Below are positions 1-10,807 of a stretch of 64,000 nucleotides of DNA, piece after piece. Source of the stretch: Entoloma clypeatum (lineage: Eukaryota > Basidiomycota > Agaricomycetes > Agaricales > Entolomataceae). The DNA lies in the NCBI GenBank assembly GCA_963565915.1, contig OY751493.1:2790001-2854000 (forward strand), read 5' to 3'. Under the pieces are notes generated by a model. The model did not search any database, had not been told where the DNA came from, and worked only from the letters and a program-made list of their open reading frames with translations. Position numbers and translations under genes: made by a program. Position 1 is the stretch's first letter. Every line of letters begins with the position of its first letter.

Positions 1-467
1 GGCGGTCTGCAGGAGCCTGCGCAAATCCGCTATCTTGTCTCCCAGGGTTGCATCAAGCCTCTTTGCGACCTCCTCACCATGATGGACAACAAGATTATTC
101 AAGTCGCACTCGATGGACTTGACAATATCCTAAAAATAGGTGAAATGGACAAAGTTGCCGCAGGTCCTGGTGTCGTCAATCAATATGCGATATATGTAGA
201 GGAAGCTGGCGGCATGATCACGATCCATAATCTCCAGCAGCACGATAATCTCGAGATTTATAAAAAGGCATTCAACATCATGGACAAATACTTCCCGGAT
301 GAAGAAGATGTTGATGCCGCTATCAGTGCTCCCAATGTTGATTCGACTGGGGCTTTTGCGGTAAGAATTATCCCGCGATTTTTATAAATACTTTCCTTCA
401 TACTGATTTTTCCTAGTTCCATTCGGACGTTTCCGCCCCGCAAGGAGGATTCAGCTTTGGACAGTAA
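1..467 (+). CDS. SRP1: Importin subunit alpha, C-terminal part (runs in from the left edge)
   Basis: This is the end of the karyopherin-alpha adaptor that binds classical nuclear localisation signals and hands cargo to importin beta. The frame is open from base 1 and reads through the last ARM repeats, with the typical stretch [17 protein letters not shown], then [16 protein letters not shown] and the helix [16 protein letters not shown] ending [14 protein letters not shown] 56-nt intron (361-416, GTAAGA...CTAG, phase 0) separates the last short exon, which ends SFGQ and TAA at 465-467. The importin-beta-binding domain and most ARM repeats lie outside the window. The family call is secure because this ARM 8-10 segment is very conserved; the gene symbol follows yeast usage. 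Confidence 0.95.
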
Positions 468-734
468 TGAATCGGACTTTCTGTATAATATCTCCTCTGT
501 TTGTGAATCCTTCCCCCTGTTCATCTTATTTCCCTCTTCAGACAACCGTTTCTTGTGTATCCATTTCCGAGTCCTCCGACTCGCAACAAACCCAATCACA
601 TTGCTTAGATACGTTCGCAAAGACGTTCTCCAGAACTGGCCAGGGCGAAACACGTATTGCTTTTATACACGTATTGGCTTGTGACCGTGAAGTTGGATAT
701 TAGTGTTGAAGTAATGGAATTTATAACCGGAACC

Positions 735-1126
735 ACAGCTAAATGCGAAATTATAGGCGGTTGAAAACAAAACAATATCTAGGGCGGGGCTAGAATTCAA
801 GTCCCCGATGGCCCAAATTGGTAATGATGAATTGCGCTGTCAGCAATGGTGAGCCGGCAACGTAAGGAAGTAACCCTTCGGAGTCCCAAAACCAATCCCG
901 CCCTATGTCCTGTTTTTTTCCCAACCGCCTATCATTTCGCATTTAGCTGTAAATGCGGTGGAAACAAACAATATCCATAGAATTCAAGCCCCCGATGGCC
1001 CAAATTGATAATGATGGATTGCGCTGTCAGCAATGGTCGGGATAGCCCTTCGGAGTCCCAAATTCGATCCCACCCTGTGTCCTGTTTTTTTTTTTTTCCA
1101 CCGCCTATGAATTCGCATTTAGCTGT
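735..1126. mobile_element. Compound foldback (MITE-like) element with tRNA-like interior, two tandem units
   Basis: The left end ACAGCTAAATGCGAAATTATAGGCGG (735-760) reappears inverted at 925-950 and again at 1101-1126. The segment between the first two ends (about 794-900) is repeated about 187 bp further on (980-1085) with small differences, so two units share a middle terminal repeat. The whole is flanked by AACC on both sides (731-734 and 1127-1130), which fits a target-site duplication. The interior contains a box A-like GATGGCCCAAATTG and a box B-like AAATTCGATCCC, in tRNA order and spacing, followed by a T-rich tract. There is no open reading frame. It may be a tRNA-derived SINE caught in a foldback or a MITE carrying tRNA-like sequence; I cannot decide from one locus. 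The left end of the second unit is partly deleted. Confidence 0.7.
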
Positions 1127-1310
1127 AACCATTCAATCTATGAATTCACACCGGATTTCGCTCGACTTCGAGCCTGATATCGACGTTGTTTTCAAGGCGG
1201 AAAACGGTCTCAAGCGTTTGAATTGTGATGCGACGGAGGCATGTATCTAATGTGGGAGAGCACAGCCACAGGCCGAATGTGGTCAGCGCTCCCGTAAGAT
1301 TGCGGTCTAA

Positions 1311-1788
1311 ATGGCCTCTCAAATTCTCCCACTCGGTTTGAACTCTCCCTTTCTACACTTGATAGTCTGAACTGATAAGGTCAAAGAGCTAATCGATAGA
1401 TGTATTGGATCACAAATATGGGTGATTATGAAGGGCGATCGTGAATTTACAGGAACATTGTTGGGCTTTGATGATTTTGTCAGTGAGTGTCTCTCCTTTC
1501 TTCCTTTCCCAAGTTCCATTATCAAGATCCTACTGCAGATATGGTCCTCGAGGACGTGACGGAATAGTTCGTCAGCGGCAACCATTCAAGTAACTCTTTA
1601 ATGTCTTTGTACAGTGAACCAACCCCTCAGGGAAAGAAGAAGACAAAACTTGCTCAGACACTACTTAATGGCAATAACATTTGCATGGTAAGTCCAGCTA
1701 CGTTGAGATTGTGCATTTGCCACCTTATTCGATGGTCCTTTATCAGTTGATACCTGGAAGTGCAGGTCCGTGCAATTTCGAACTATGA
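1311..1788 (+). CDS. LSM5: U6 snRNA-associated Sm-like protein LSm5
   Basis: LSm5 is a ring subunit of LSm2-8 (U6 snRNA 3' end, nucleus) and LSm1-7 (mRNA decay, cytoplasm). Five exons (1311-1335, 1387-1482, 1539-1566, 1615-1687, 1747-1788) join in frame to an 87-residue protein. It starts [20 protein letters not shown]; the Sm1 motif includes [19 protein letters not shown] and the Sm2 motif is [13 protein letters not shown], matching the human protein nearly end to end. The introns are 48-59 nt. The ATG at 1311 follows the foldback element at 735-1126, so that insertion sits in its upstream region. The identification is very safe; exon joins were set by conservation. Confidence 0.95.
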
Positions 1789-2095
1789 AACTATAGAGAT
1801 TCACCCGAGTTAGGGGCGTAGGTGCCTACGATATAGACGTTTTCAAAAATTCGAGTTATTTACAGCTCAAATAATGCTCAAGCGTCTGAAAGATGATGCA
1901 CTGGCATAAAGGAAGCATTGCAATGAATCAAAAAAACCTTTTTCGTGACTTGATACCGTTGACATTCTGATATACGCGTACTATCCAACGGGTTTGGTGG
2001 CGAAGGTAAACATGGCCCAGGTCTTGGCTTGTGTGAATATTGAGTGACATGATGTAGGCACGTGACTCCAGCCGCCCAGGTCTTGGACTGTCGCT
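1789..2095. other. Intergenic between LSM5 and MRPS16
   Basis: This stretch of about 300 bases holds the LSM5 3' region and the MRPS16 upstream region. A short duplicated phrase, GCCCAGGTCTTGG, occurs twice (about 2020 and 2075). The only regulatory-looking site is the CACGTG box at 2059-2064. I see no further gene. Confidence 0.5.
2059..2064. promoter_or_regulatory. CACGTG box upstream of MRPS16
   Basis: The palindrome CACGTG lies 31 bases before the MRPS16 start codon, in the context AGTCACGTGCC when read on the minus strand. This context is nearly the same as the box in front of the helicase gene at 52957. Cbf1-type bHLH factors bind such sites in fungi; binding here is inference. Confidence 0.4.
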
Positions 2096-2359
2096 ATGCC
2101 TATTCGACTGCGATTTGCTCTTCACGGCACTCGACACAAGCGCATATTTCACCTCGTTGCCATTGAACAGGGGAAACGACGTGACGCCAAACCCGCAGAG
2201 CTCTTAGGCATTTACAACAGATATCTTCGAAACGGCGAAACCCACAAAACCATTGAATGGAGCGTTGACAGGATACGCTACTGGCTGAACGTTGGTGCCA
2301 TCCCCAGTAAATCTGTTACAAAACTGTTGGAACTGGTGAATCAAATGTTACGCGTTTAG
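2096..2359 (+). CDS. MRPS16: Mitochondrial small-subunit ribosomal protein bS16m
   Basis: The 87-residue uninterrupted ORF is a bS16 family protein: it begins MPIRLRFALHGTRHKRIFHL, followed by the ELLGIYNRYLRNG and EWSVDRIRYWLNVGAIPS blocks that define the family, where the last block is the conserved YWLNVGAxPS signature. It is a component of the mitochondrial 37S/28S small subunit that contacts 16S-like rRNA. The length is close to bacterial S16 and a little shorter than many fungal versions, so a small C-terminal exon cannot be excluded, but no convincing splice pair with normal length was found. The gene converges on the ACBP-ankyrin gene. Confidence 0.93.
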   Translation: MPIRLRFALHGTRHKRIFHLVAIEQGKRRDAKPAELLGIYNRYLRNGETHKTIEWSVDRIRYWLNVGAIPSKSVTKLLELVNQMLRV

Positions 2360-2488
2360 GAGTTGTCAGCGCTGATGACTTCAAAAGGGAAATATCTTGA
2401 AGCCTAGTCACCAATGTCAACCACAAGTGTTAAAACCCGATGCCGCGATGGCTTCCTCATCGGCTGAAGAGCATTTATAAATACAAAA

Positions 2489-2510
2489 ACCCTCATCAAT
2501 TTATGAGGGT
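2489..2510. terminator. Perfect 8-bp hairpin between two convergent genes
   Basis: ACCCTCAT and ATGAGGGT form a perfect inverted repeat with a 6-base loop. It lies between the stops of MRPS16 (2359) and the minus-strand gene ending at 2610. It could mark the 3' ends of the transcripts, but nothing else shows such a role. Confidence 0.3.
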
Positions 2511-2609
2511 GTGTGCGGGGGGATAGAAACGTGCGTAATAAGGTATGGAAGACCGCACGACTCTCCTCTGATTCTTCATCTCAGTAAATCGCAGCACAGT
2601 CGCTCGGCT

Positions 2610-3444
2610 TTACCAAGAGGTTATTGATAGCAGATAATCACGGATTTTGTAATGTCCAGCAATGCATGCGAGCTCTGAAGCGGATAAATCATCAGGATCC
2701 TGCCAGTGGTCGTGCATCAATTGTGGTGGAGATTAAAAGTGAAAAACGCTACCTTGATATCAGAGTCAGCACCTCTGCTTAAGAGAATTTGGACGACACC
2801 CAAGTTGCCTCGATCACAAGCTAAATGAAGAGGAGTGTATCCCTGTTTGGCGGTGAGTAGAGAGAGAGGAGAGGGATGATGATGCATACATACAAATCTA
2901 TCACGTTCGTTGATGTCTATCTCGGGTTGTATCTCCAAAAGCCTCGTGAGGCCGGGAACGTCATCAGAAACAGCCAGACCGTGTATACTTTCATCTGCTT
3001 CCTCTAGTGCGGAAGCCATAGTACTCACTGCTCCTCCCATCCATCTGCCTCCCATGTCAGCTTTCGCTGATGGATCGCCATCGTCCCAAATATCTTCTCC
3101 TGATTCGGTTCCTTCGGTCCACCCCAAAGTTTTCGCGATTTCGAGATATCTTTCTTGTGCATCTTTTGTATGAGTATATTTTTGCCCAGCGGTGTTCCAG
3201 GCATCCCATTTTGCCCGACCAGTCATATCAAAGATTGACGGACAAGATGTGTTGGGCATTGGCGACACAGTCACGTATTTGAAGAGACCATACAACTGAT
3301 GCATAGGGCTCATCAGAATCGAAAAAAAAGGCCAGGTGCAGGGGAATCCGAAACCTCGAGCTTAACATGGGTCGACACTTTCGCAAGAGATGGTGCTTTA
3401 GAAAGATAGTTTGCAGCAGCCTCAAAGGAGCTTTGAGCGAACAT
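2610..3444 (-). CDS. Acyl-CoA-binding domain protein with ankyrin repeats (ACBD6-like)
   Basis: Four exons (3444-3355, 3295-2894, 2842-2753, 2699-2610) give 223 residues. Residues 1 to about 95 are an acyl-CoA-binding domain: FEAAANYL near the N-terminus, then LYGLFKYVTVSP and the ligand-contacting MTGRAKWDAWNTAG. A middle linker is rich in acidic residues (SGEDIWDDGDPS). The C-terminal half carries ankyrin repeats, seen in QGYTPLHLACDRGNLGVV and the next repeat starting DPDDLSASELACIAGHY. The order ACB then ankyrin is that of human ACBD6, which binds long-chain acyl-CoA and assists protein N-myristoylation; whether the fungal protein does the same is inference. No signal peptide or membrane segment is visible, so it is probably cytosolic or nuclear. 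Confidence 0.88.
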
Positions 3445-3563
3445 ACTGCATACGCCAGAAACGATCAATTAATTCTATATCACCCTCTATTACGTAACCT
3501 AGCATGCTTGCATCGCCTGAGCAGGTTGTAGGTTGAGGACGTATCATGGTTTGAATGAGCACT

Positions 3564-4980
3564 CAACTAACCTTTAGCATTTCCTCCCCTATTTTAGCAG
3601 GGCTGTCCGTTACAATCACGCCAGCTCTCTCCAACGCTCGGACCTTATCAACAGCGGCACCTGTCACAGTGTCAGTCATAGATAATCGCCAACGGGTCCC
3701 TGCTCATACCCTTTCCTCCAGAGATGATAGCACCCGCATGTCCCATCCTGCGTCCCGGAGGGGCTGTCCGTCCTGCAATGAAGCCAACGACAGGTTTGGG
3801 TTTTTCCCTTGTCAGATTGTATCGTTCGAGGTACTCGGCCGCTTCTTCCTCCATAGAGCCACCTATTTCACCAATAATCACGATACCTTTCTATCGTGTT
3901 CAACAAGTGATACGGAAATTGAGAAGCTGCTATGCTACCTTCGGTTTTGGGATCTTCGAGGAATACCTTGATCACATCAACATGCTGTGTTCCTGGGAAT
4001 GGGTCTCCTCCGATACCAATACACAGCGACTGGCCGAGTCCAACATTCGTTGTTTGTGCAACAGCTTCATATGTGAGGGTTCCAGACCGGGAGACGATAC
4101 CTAATCGAAAAATCCTTGAGCGCTGTGCAGCATGGATAGCTTGGTTGGAACAACTCCACCTATATTGCCAGGAGTGTGAATGTGGCCCGGTTGAATGCCC
4201 ATTTTACAACCAAGAGGGTTGATGACTAGTACATACCCGGCGGAAAAGAAAGTTGATGTCAATGAGGATTCAGCAAGTATCAGATGCCTAATTACCTCCA
4301 GGACAGTTGGGGCCGACGAGACGGGAACGAGATTGGCCCCTCAAAGCGTTCATGACCTACGGCGAGTGAGTTCTACGAGTGAAATTGATTGAGATGTTGT
4401 TCTCGCCCTGATTTCATCGGCTTGCGGGATCCCTTCGGTGATGCACACAATCAGGCCAATTTCGTTTTCAATTGCTTCGATGATAGCGTCTGCTGCAAAT
4501 GGAGGGGGGACATACAGAACTGACGCGTCAGGTCTGGTTTCCCGGACAGCCTGTTGGGGAGGGCATAAAAATTGCGCATATCCGAAGGTTGCTGCGCTTA
4601 CTTCACGGACACTGGCAAAAACTGGAAGACCAAGATGGGTTTGGCCAGCCTTACTCGGAGAGACGCCCCCAACCATCTTCGTGCCGAATTCAAGAGCCTC
4701 TCTCACGTGGAACGTTCCCTGCAGATCGTTTGGCTTTTTGTTGGAGGCGCGGAAACATCTCTTCATACCGTCTTTCCGGTCAAACCTTGACAAATGACCT
4801 TCGTGTCTTTGTGGATAAGGAGGTTTTTTACGGTGTCTGCATAGAATCTCCTGGCCAGCGACTGGGAGAATAACCGACGGCCAGCTACTAGAGTATAGAG
4901 AATCTAGATGGGTCCTTTCAATTATGGTTGGTACAGAACTCACTGCTGCACAGGACCACCTGAAGGGGACGGCGAAGCAT
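3564..4980 (-). CDS. LSC1: Succinyl-CoA ligase alpha subunit, mitochondrial
   Basis: This subunit binds CoA and carries the phosphohistidine of the TCA-cycle enzyme that converts succinyl-CoA to succinate with nucleotide triphosphate formation. The first exon encodes a basic presequence (MLRRPLQVV...), and the second continues into [19 protein letters not shown], the usual start of the mature protein. Later exons give [21 protein letters not shown], the Rossmann CoA-binding part, then ETVAxTTYEA-type sequence and [20 protein letters not shown] with the active-site histidine in GHAGA. The C-terminus as read ends GEEMLKVS at 3564; a splice just before it cannot be excluded. Introns are about 50 nt. 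Regulation is not visible in the sequence. Confidence 0.93.
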
Positions 4981-5221
4981 TGTGGTGGGTAAAGGAAATG
5001 AGAAGAGGCGTTAGCTGTACGGCAAGGTGGTGGGCAGGATCACTGAGTTAGACATTTCTGATGCGACCAGCTCCGTCACGGTTGCAATGCGGTGTGTATA
5101 TTCACACAGCTTGTGATACATTGAGAATTTAAGATAGTCTGTTCGTATATGCTGAGGAGAATACAAAAGGCACTACACTATTGAATGCTTGTTGTTAATA
5201 TCATTCAAGGGACTAGCATCT

Positions 5222-8200
5222 CTACCGGTCGACTGCAAATCGTCTCCTTTCGCGTGACTTGCGGGAAGATCGATGCAATGAAAGAATTGCGTACTTTACC
5301 TTGTCATATTCACCATTACTAAGAGCACTACACAACACCGTGATTAGTCGAGAACGGTTCTGGGGATGTAATGGAGAATGACCTTGTGACGTCTGACAGG
5401 AATTGGGTTTTTGACTCGTTTGAGGTGATTGTACTCGGTAAGCGTTCTAGTATGAGAGGTAGCCAGGATAAAATCTCGGAGGTCCATATCATAGCGACAG
5501 GCCGGAAAATAGAAACCACCGTCGATAAAGCGTCTTCTGGAAAATCCCCGACAAGCCCAGTTAACAAGTATCCAATGAACTTGAAGCCTTCCTCCTGGAA
5601 CACCCCTCGAATCGCGGCGGCATATTCCGGAAACTTTGGGGGAGGGATACTCGCGCCAGGCATGACGCAATCATGAGTTAAAATAATGCGAAATATATCC
5701 AAGGACGCAAAAATGATGTCGGTGTGAACCAGGGTGAGGGCAGCCATGGCGGCCCGGAAGGCATTAGAAAATGCTGGAGACTGGAAGAAGAGGTCGGGGG
5801 CGTGCTCGACGAGCTGGAGAAGCATTTGCAAATAGTCTTCCAAGACTATTTGGCACTTGGCGATTAGAAATCCATGTCGAATTCAGAGAAAGGATGAAGA
5901 CTTACTATCGGGGATATCGCCAGGTAACTTTGTCTGGAGCAGAAGGACAACTTTGGTCGTCGACCGTTGATAAATTTCTTGGAAAGCCCTTCGTAAATTA
6001 GAGTCTTCTTCGTCCCCAAACCTTCCGATCATCTTTCCCGCAATCCAGAGATAACTAGGAAACCCCGTATCTTCGAACGCAACCGACATCCGGTTGACCA
6101 CGGAGGGCGCAACAGCGAGAGCAGAACTTCCGAAGAGATTGATTCCGTGACGGAGGACACGAGTCGTCCGTTCCGCAACATCATAGTTCAAACCGTACTT
6201 TGCGAGAAAGCTGTCAAAAACATCCCAAGCCTCCTTACAGGTGGTTTGACAGGCAACCGGGAGCTCATCTCCAAAAGAACGGACGATATGAAGCATAACT
6301 TCTAGGTTTTCTAAGCCATCTGCGAGAAAGGTCCGATGTCAGGATTTTTATGATTTAGGGGGAGAAGCCTACTATTGACGTCCAGAAGTTCTTCTTTGCT
6401 TGGTGAGACCTGCAGAGTCACGATAGAATGGATCCTCCCAAGGATGTCCAAAGAGAAGGTGCGTAGAAATTCGGCTGCCCTTTCCATTGGCATTGCCGAG
6501 ATGACGTGGGCAATTGCTTCATAAACTTGGCGTCTATCGTCTTGCACTAATTTCGCACCCGTTCCACTCAAGAAAGAATGTAGAGTCGGCAAGAAATCAA
6601 CGAGGTGCTGGTCAATTCAGACGGCATATGAATAATACAGAATGAACGGAAACGAAGATCTCACCTGTTTGCAATCTTGGCAGAGGTACTTTAGGGCCTG
6701 ACCAGCAGCAGCCAAAACCTCTGCATCGCGATCTTCGAAGCCAGCAGCAATGTACTGTAATTGAAAGTGAATGTAGTCCGGATGCATGTTGATCCATTCA
6801 GTATAACGTGAAATAATCAGAAGAGCAGCGTAGCGGACGCGAGGATGATCCGGAAGCAAAGGCAGAAGTGCCATGATCTTTGGGACAGCATTCTGGTCAT
6901 TCGTGTCTATTTCCGCTCCCATTGATCTCATCGCAAAGAGAGGTGCTTCTATCTCCTGCCATGACACAGCTTCAGGGCCTCTTGAAAGTGCAGCAGTGAT
7001 TAGGCCATGAGTAGCTAGCAAGCACGTATCCGTTCGGAGGACGAAGCAACAATCTTTGAGAGTATCGCCCATGACATGTCTGAAGGAACGAAAATTATCA
7101 GCCTCTTGGCCACTAAGCGAATTCATGTCTGCGGGGAAGTGTAAATGGCGTATTATGACTTGCATCAACCGCTGGTATGCGTCCAGAAGCAGAGGAGAGA
7201 CGGATGACTTCTTGCCCATGTTTTGTGCAAGTCGCATCCAGAATGGGAAAGTAATGGGAACGATGTCAAGGTCGGGATAGGCTGAGCATTCTCCGATGGC
7301 CTCAACAATGGGGAAAAACGTCTCGGTGTGCTGCAGAAGTAGGAGGCGGTATGTTTCGCCTGCTTCCGCAAAGATGCGCGCATACCCTCTAATTTTATCC
7401 GGATCCTCGCGTTCTTTCGATAGCTGAGGTTTTAGCGCGATGATTCGAGGTACGATGACTTGTATAACTGCCATATTGTCGTCTATTTCTTGGGTTTCAT
7501 GAATTAATTCGCAGATGACATCAACCGCCGGGTCGAATAGATCGTCAGCAGCAAGTGCTTCGAAGGAGAAGGCAAGAAGAGGGGTTTCTGCTAAATCAGC
7601 AGCGCTGACTTCGCCCGCTATTAGCCAGCTACGCAAACAATGAAAGACTTGGGATTGAACGGCTGGTGTAACCCCTGAGATAAGAGTTGTCATCGATAAA
7701 TTAGAGATTTTGGAAAGACTTGTGCGACACACCATCTGCTTGTACATACATCCTCAACAAATCCAAGACTTGCCTTGATTTTGCGGTGAGAAGACGAGCT
7801 GATCTTTCCTTGTACTCTTCGTCCTATCAAAGGGTCATAAACGATGGTAGTCGCAGCACAAATAGAAGACACTTTACCGTGACAGGAATTTTAGCATTGC
7901 CAGTCAGTTCCTCCGGAAAAAGGGTCAGGAATTGGAGCAAGGTGGGAACAGTCGCAGGATTCCTTCCGAAGGAGTTTACCATGGTTTCAATGGCATCCTG
8001 CCAAGATGGCATCTGAAGTGCGATCCCGGCAAGCGATAAACACAATTGTACGACGATTGTGCGGGGTCCAGAATGGTATCTTTCCAAGGCCGCCAAAAGC
8101 GTATCTCGGAGTGCAGGGAGATTTTGCTGATCTACTTGCTGAAGATCATAGGTAACCTTGGCACGATTGAGAACATCCATCAACCAACAACCCAAGTTGC

Positions 8201-8499
8201 AGGCAACGATCTAAGCCACTCACTTTCGATCTGAACGTTTGCGCGGCGAAAATTTTGGCTGCCGGGGGGGCGTCGGGTGATAGGAGGAGGACATTGCATG
8301 TTGCCCATGCCTCAGGCTAGGACAAGAGGGGCGATTGGGAGACAGTCAGAGGTGGTGGAAGGCATTGGGCCACAGGCGAAAGACAATTTACAGAATGTTG
8401 AAAATCCTGTAGCCAGGTATTCGCTCTTTCCAGCGATACTTTGTCGGGAGCCTTGTTAAAGACATCAAGGGCGGAAAGTAGAGCCTGGAGGTCGGCCAT
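5222..8499 (-). CDS. MTR10: Importin-beta family nuclear import receptor, Mtr10/transportin-3 type
   Basis: The protein, roughly 950 residues of HEAT repeats, imports SR-type RNA-binding proteins in a Ran-dependent way. The N-terminus MADLQALLSALDVFNKAPD leads into the importin-beta N domain (ANTWLQDFQHS, then AAKIFAAQTFRSKVTYDL), and exons continue with PTLLQFLTLFPEEL, which is characteristic of the Mtr10/TNPO3 branch. The long central exon runs 7747-6617. The last intron (5328-5382) removes an in-frame stop, and the final exon 5222-5327 ends with a very basic tail (SRKSRERRRF), as in other fungal Mtr10 proteins. Without that splice the protein would end about 30 residues earlier. The call is firm at family level. 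Confidence 0.9.
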
Positions 8500-8723
8500 G
8501 ATGGGTGGACGGCAAGATTTGTAGATTTGTACTTGTTGATCGCGTCAAAAGGTGGGATATATTGATTGTGACCACAACTCCACAAATACTAAACGGAGAG
8601 AGAATACTAGTAAATGGAATATCCGTGCAAAAGAATGTGCGGTCAAGATAAGGATAGGCAAAGGAAAGACCACGAGGCTACATGAAAATCGGGTATACGA
8701 TTGGGAAGGAAACTCCCATTACC

Positions 8724-10432
8724 TCAAGTACGGAGGAACCCTTTCTTTCTTCCAGTCTGAAAAAGCCAAACCCATCAGTCACATCCAGGAGGGACAATGA
8801 AAACACAAACAGAAGCTTTTTCAGGGGTGAGCGGTCGGCCACTTTCAATTCGTCTCTTCTTGTCTTCAAGGTCAGCGCGTTGCTTTTCCAAGGTCTCCTT
8901 CATTTCCTTGTGTCGGGCGTAAAGTTCTTCCTCGGATTGCTTGAGCTTGGCCTCCTTCTCTTGCACTTTTTGCTGAAATACCAGCTTCATCTCAGCCTCC
9001 ATCTTCGCCAGTTTCGCCTCATGCAAGACACGCTCTTCCTGCATTCTAGCCGCCGGGCTGAAGGACAGAATTCAGTGGTGATGTTTCAGCACCCAGAAAC
9101 ATCGACTCACTTGATCTCCTTAAATACGGTTGAATCCTGAGCGACACCCATGCTCAGGAGTTTCTCTGTCCGCCAATTCTCGTAGAGAACGTCATTTGTA
9201 TATTCCCTCAGTTCTTCCATGTATGTTCGGACCAGCATCTGGCGGAGCTTGACAAAGTCGCAATGATCCTCGTTATCAACCTCGACAACACCCCACGGAT
9301 ACGCGCGGCCACGGACTTGTCGGCCATCTGGCGTAGTGACAATTTTGTCCGAGCCTACGACAGCAAACGGTATTTTGCTCGCTATTTCTTCGGCCTCGGC
9401 GATGGTTTCTTCGTCCTCATTGTCATATGTAGGTGCTTGGAAGATGTGGATATTATGGTGCGCAATGTCGGCAAGAATCTGTTTGACGAATATCAACATA
9501 ATGCGAGCCCCCGATTCAGATAGCTTACCCGCTCCTTGAATTCGGCAATTTCCTCGTCTGTCATGGTATCAGCCTTGGCAATAACTGGAATCAAATTGAC
9601 TTTGGTGTGGAGCCTGCGCATGAACTCGATGTCTATTTGCTTCAGCCTATAAAAAGGTGTCAGTGAGTTTACATGTTATGGGAGGGAGTTCGTCTGCTCA
9701 CGAGTGGCCTGTTGGCTGTATGAAATACAAGCAAGCATGAACACGGTTGTCAACGACCTTCATACGATTGACACGATTCTCTTGCTCCAGGTATGAGTCG
9801 AATCGAGATTCGATGTTTTCGACAATGGGTTTCCAGCTTCCGGGCAACAAGGTGGGTGAATGCGTTAAAATCATGGGTCATGGAGGTACCTGTCATCGTT
9901 GTTGACAAAGTCGCCGAAGCCGGGCGTATCAACAACAGTCAAATGAAGTCGAACACCGTTTTCTTCAATATCTATACGTAATAGATGTGTGTGTGTGTGT
10001 GTGTGTGTGTCTTGATTGAGAAACCACGTTGAGAAGCGTACCTGCACCAATGCTCTCAATGGCAACGGTCTTGGACCGCTCTGCAGCGGGGGCCAAAGGT
10101 TCTTTGGGAGGGTAAAGGGTGGTATTGAACAGGGTATTGATCAAGGTGGATTTCCCCAGGCCAGACTCGCCTAGGTCGCGGTGTTAAGCTACGTCGAGGG
10201 GAAACGAGGGGGAATAATAAGACAGACCGACAACCATTGCCGTGAACTGGAAACCTTTCCTGACGCTCTTCCTATGCACCTGGTTGGGGAGGTTGGCAAA
10301 GCCCACGTAGCCCATCAACTTTTTGCGAATGATGGTTGAAGTGTGTGGGGTCGGCACCAGCGACGGGCTGGAAGAGTTGGCGAAGCCATTTGTGGGGTGG
10401 TCGGTATGTGCGGAGGCATAAGAGTCGGCCAT
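8724..10432 (-). CDS. CDC3: Septin, Cdc3 type
   Basis: Septins polymerise into GTP-binding filaments at the bud neck, septum and hyphal tips. After a short variable N-terminus the polybasic region precedes the P-loop GESGLGKST; the G domain shows [13 protein letters not shown] (G3), AKADT (G4) and the septin-unique element with [14 protein letters not shown]. The C-terminal coiled coil ([19 protein letters not shown]) and the final GRKKGFLR, reached through a short last intron, match yeast Cdc3 rather than Cdc10, Cdc11 or Cdc12. One intron contains a TG microsatellite. The start ATG directly follows a pyrimidine-rich CTTCTCCAG, so a 5'-UTR intron probably ends at the start codon. Confidence 0.94.
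9986..10010. repeat. TG dinucleotide microsatellite in a CDC3 intron
   Basis: There are 12.5 units of TG on the plus strand, which is an AC run in the sense direction of the septin gene. It lies in the intron between the P-loop exon and the exon encoding [15 protein letters not shown]. Confidence 0.9.
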
Positions 10433-10807
10433 CTGGAGAAGAGAGGGGAGTTGGGGAAAGGTGAGGGTAAGGAAGAGAAAGAGAAAGTTACTGAGAGAAT
10501 GGGGGAAGTCAGTGGACGTTGCGTTTGTTTGGCTTTGGTGGCAGAGCCTGGCAAATAGTACAATCGCAACCTTGGTCGAGGCAGCAGAAGCGACTACCCC
10601 CATCTTCAGCACCATTTTCAGAGGAATACATATATGCTACTCACCCAGTCTATCGTTTTCATACTTTACAAGGAGCCTCATGTCTTTGTCCTGTATATTG
10701 ACATCTCATCCTGCCGCGCGATACATGCGTGTGGGCATTGCAAGATACTTAAGCTAACTCATGGGCAAAGACCCTGACGTGGCGCAGAAAGAAGGGTAAT
10801 TAAACGT
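10433..10807. other. Septin upstream region, probable 5'-UTR intron
   Basis: The 375 bases between CDC3 and the stop of the mS35 gene hold no convincing ORF. Read on the minus strand, the last 70 bases are strongly pyrimidine-rich and end CTTCTCCAG right at the CDC3 ATG, which looks like a 3' splice site. A GTGAGTAG donor-like sequence lies upstream near 10645. A spliced leader is therefore likely but not proven. Confidence 0.45.

Noticed and set aside
790..1085. Functional tRNA genes inside the repeat
   Set aside because: The acceptor stem does not close and the boxes are degenerate, so it is tRNA-like rather than a working tRNA gene.
1885..1970. C/D snoRNA candidate between LSM5 and MRPS16
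   Set aside because: There is a GATGATGC and a CTGA 75 bases later, but the C box is off consensus and the best rRNA match I could recall was only 8 bases.
2336..2372. 24-nt intron at the end of MRPS16 to extend the protein
   Set aside because: A donor GTGAAT and acceptor TTTAG exist, but 24 nt is below the normal limit and the extension in the right frame has no family support. The plain stop at 2359 was kept.
8682..9140. 152-codon plus-strand ORF across the septin 3' end
   Set aside because: It is antisense to the conserved coiled coil and tail of CDC3; its leucine/phenylalanine-rich sequence is the mirror of Lys/Glu-rich codons.
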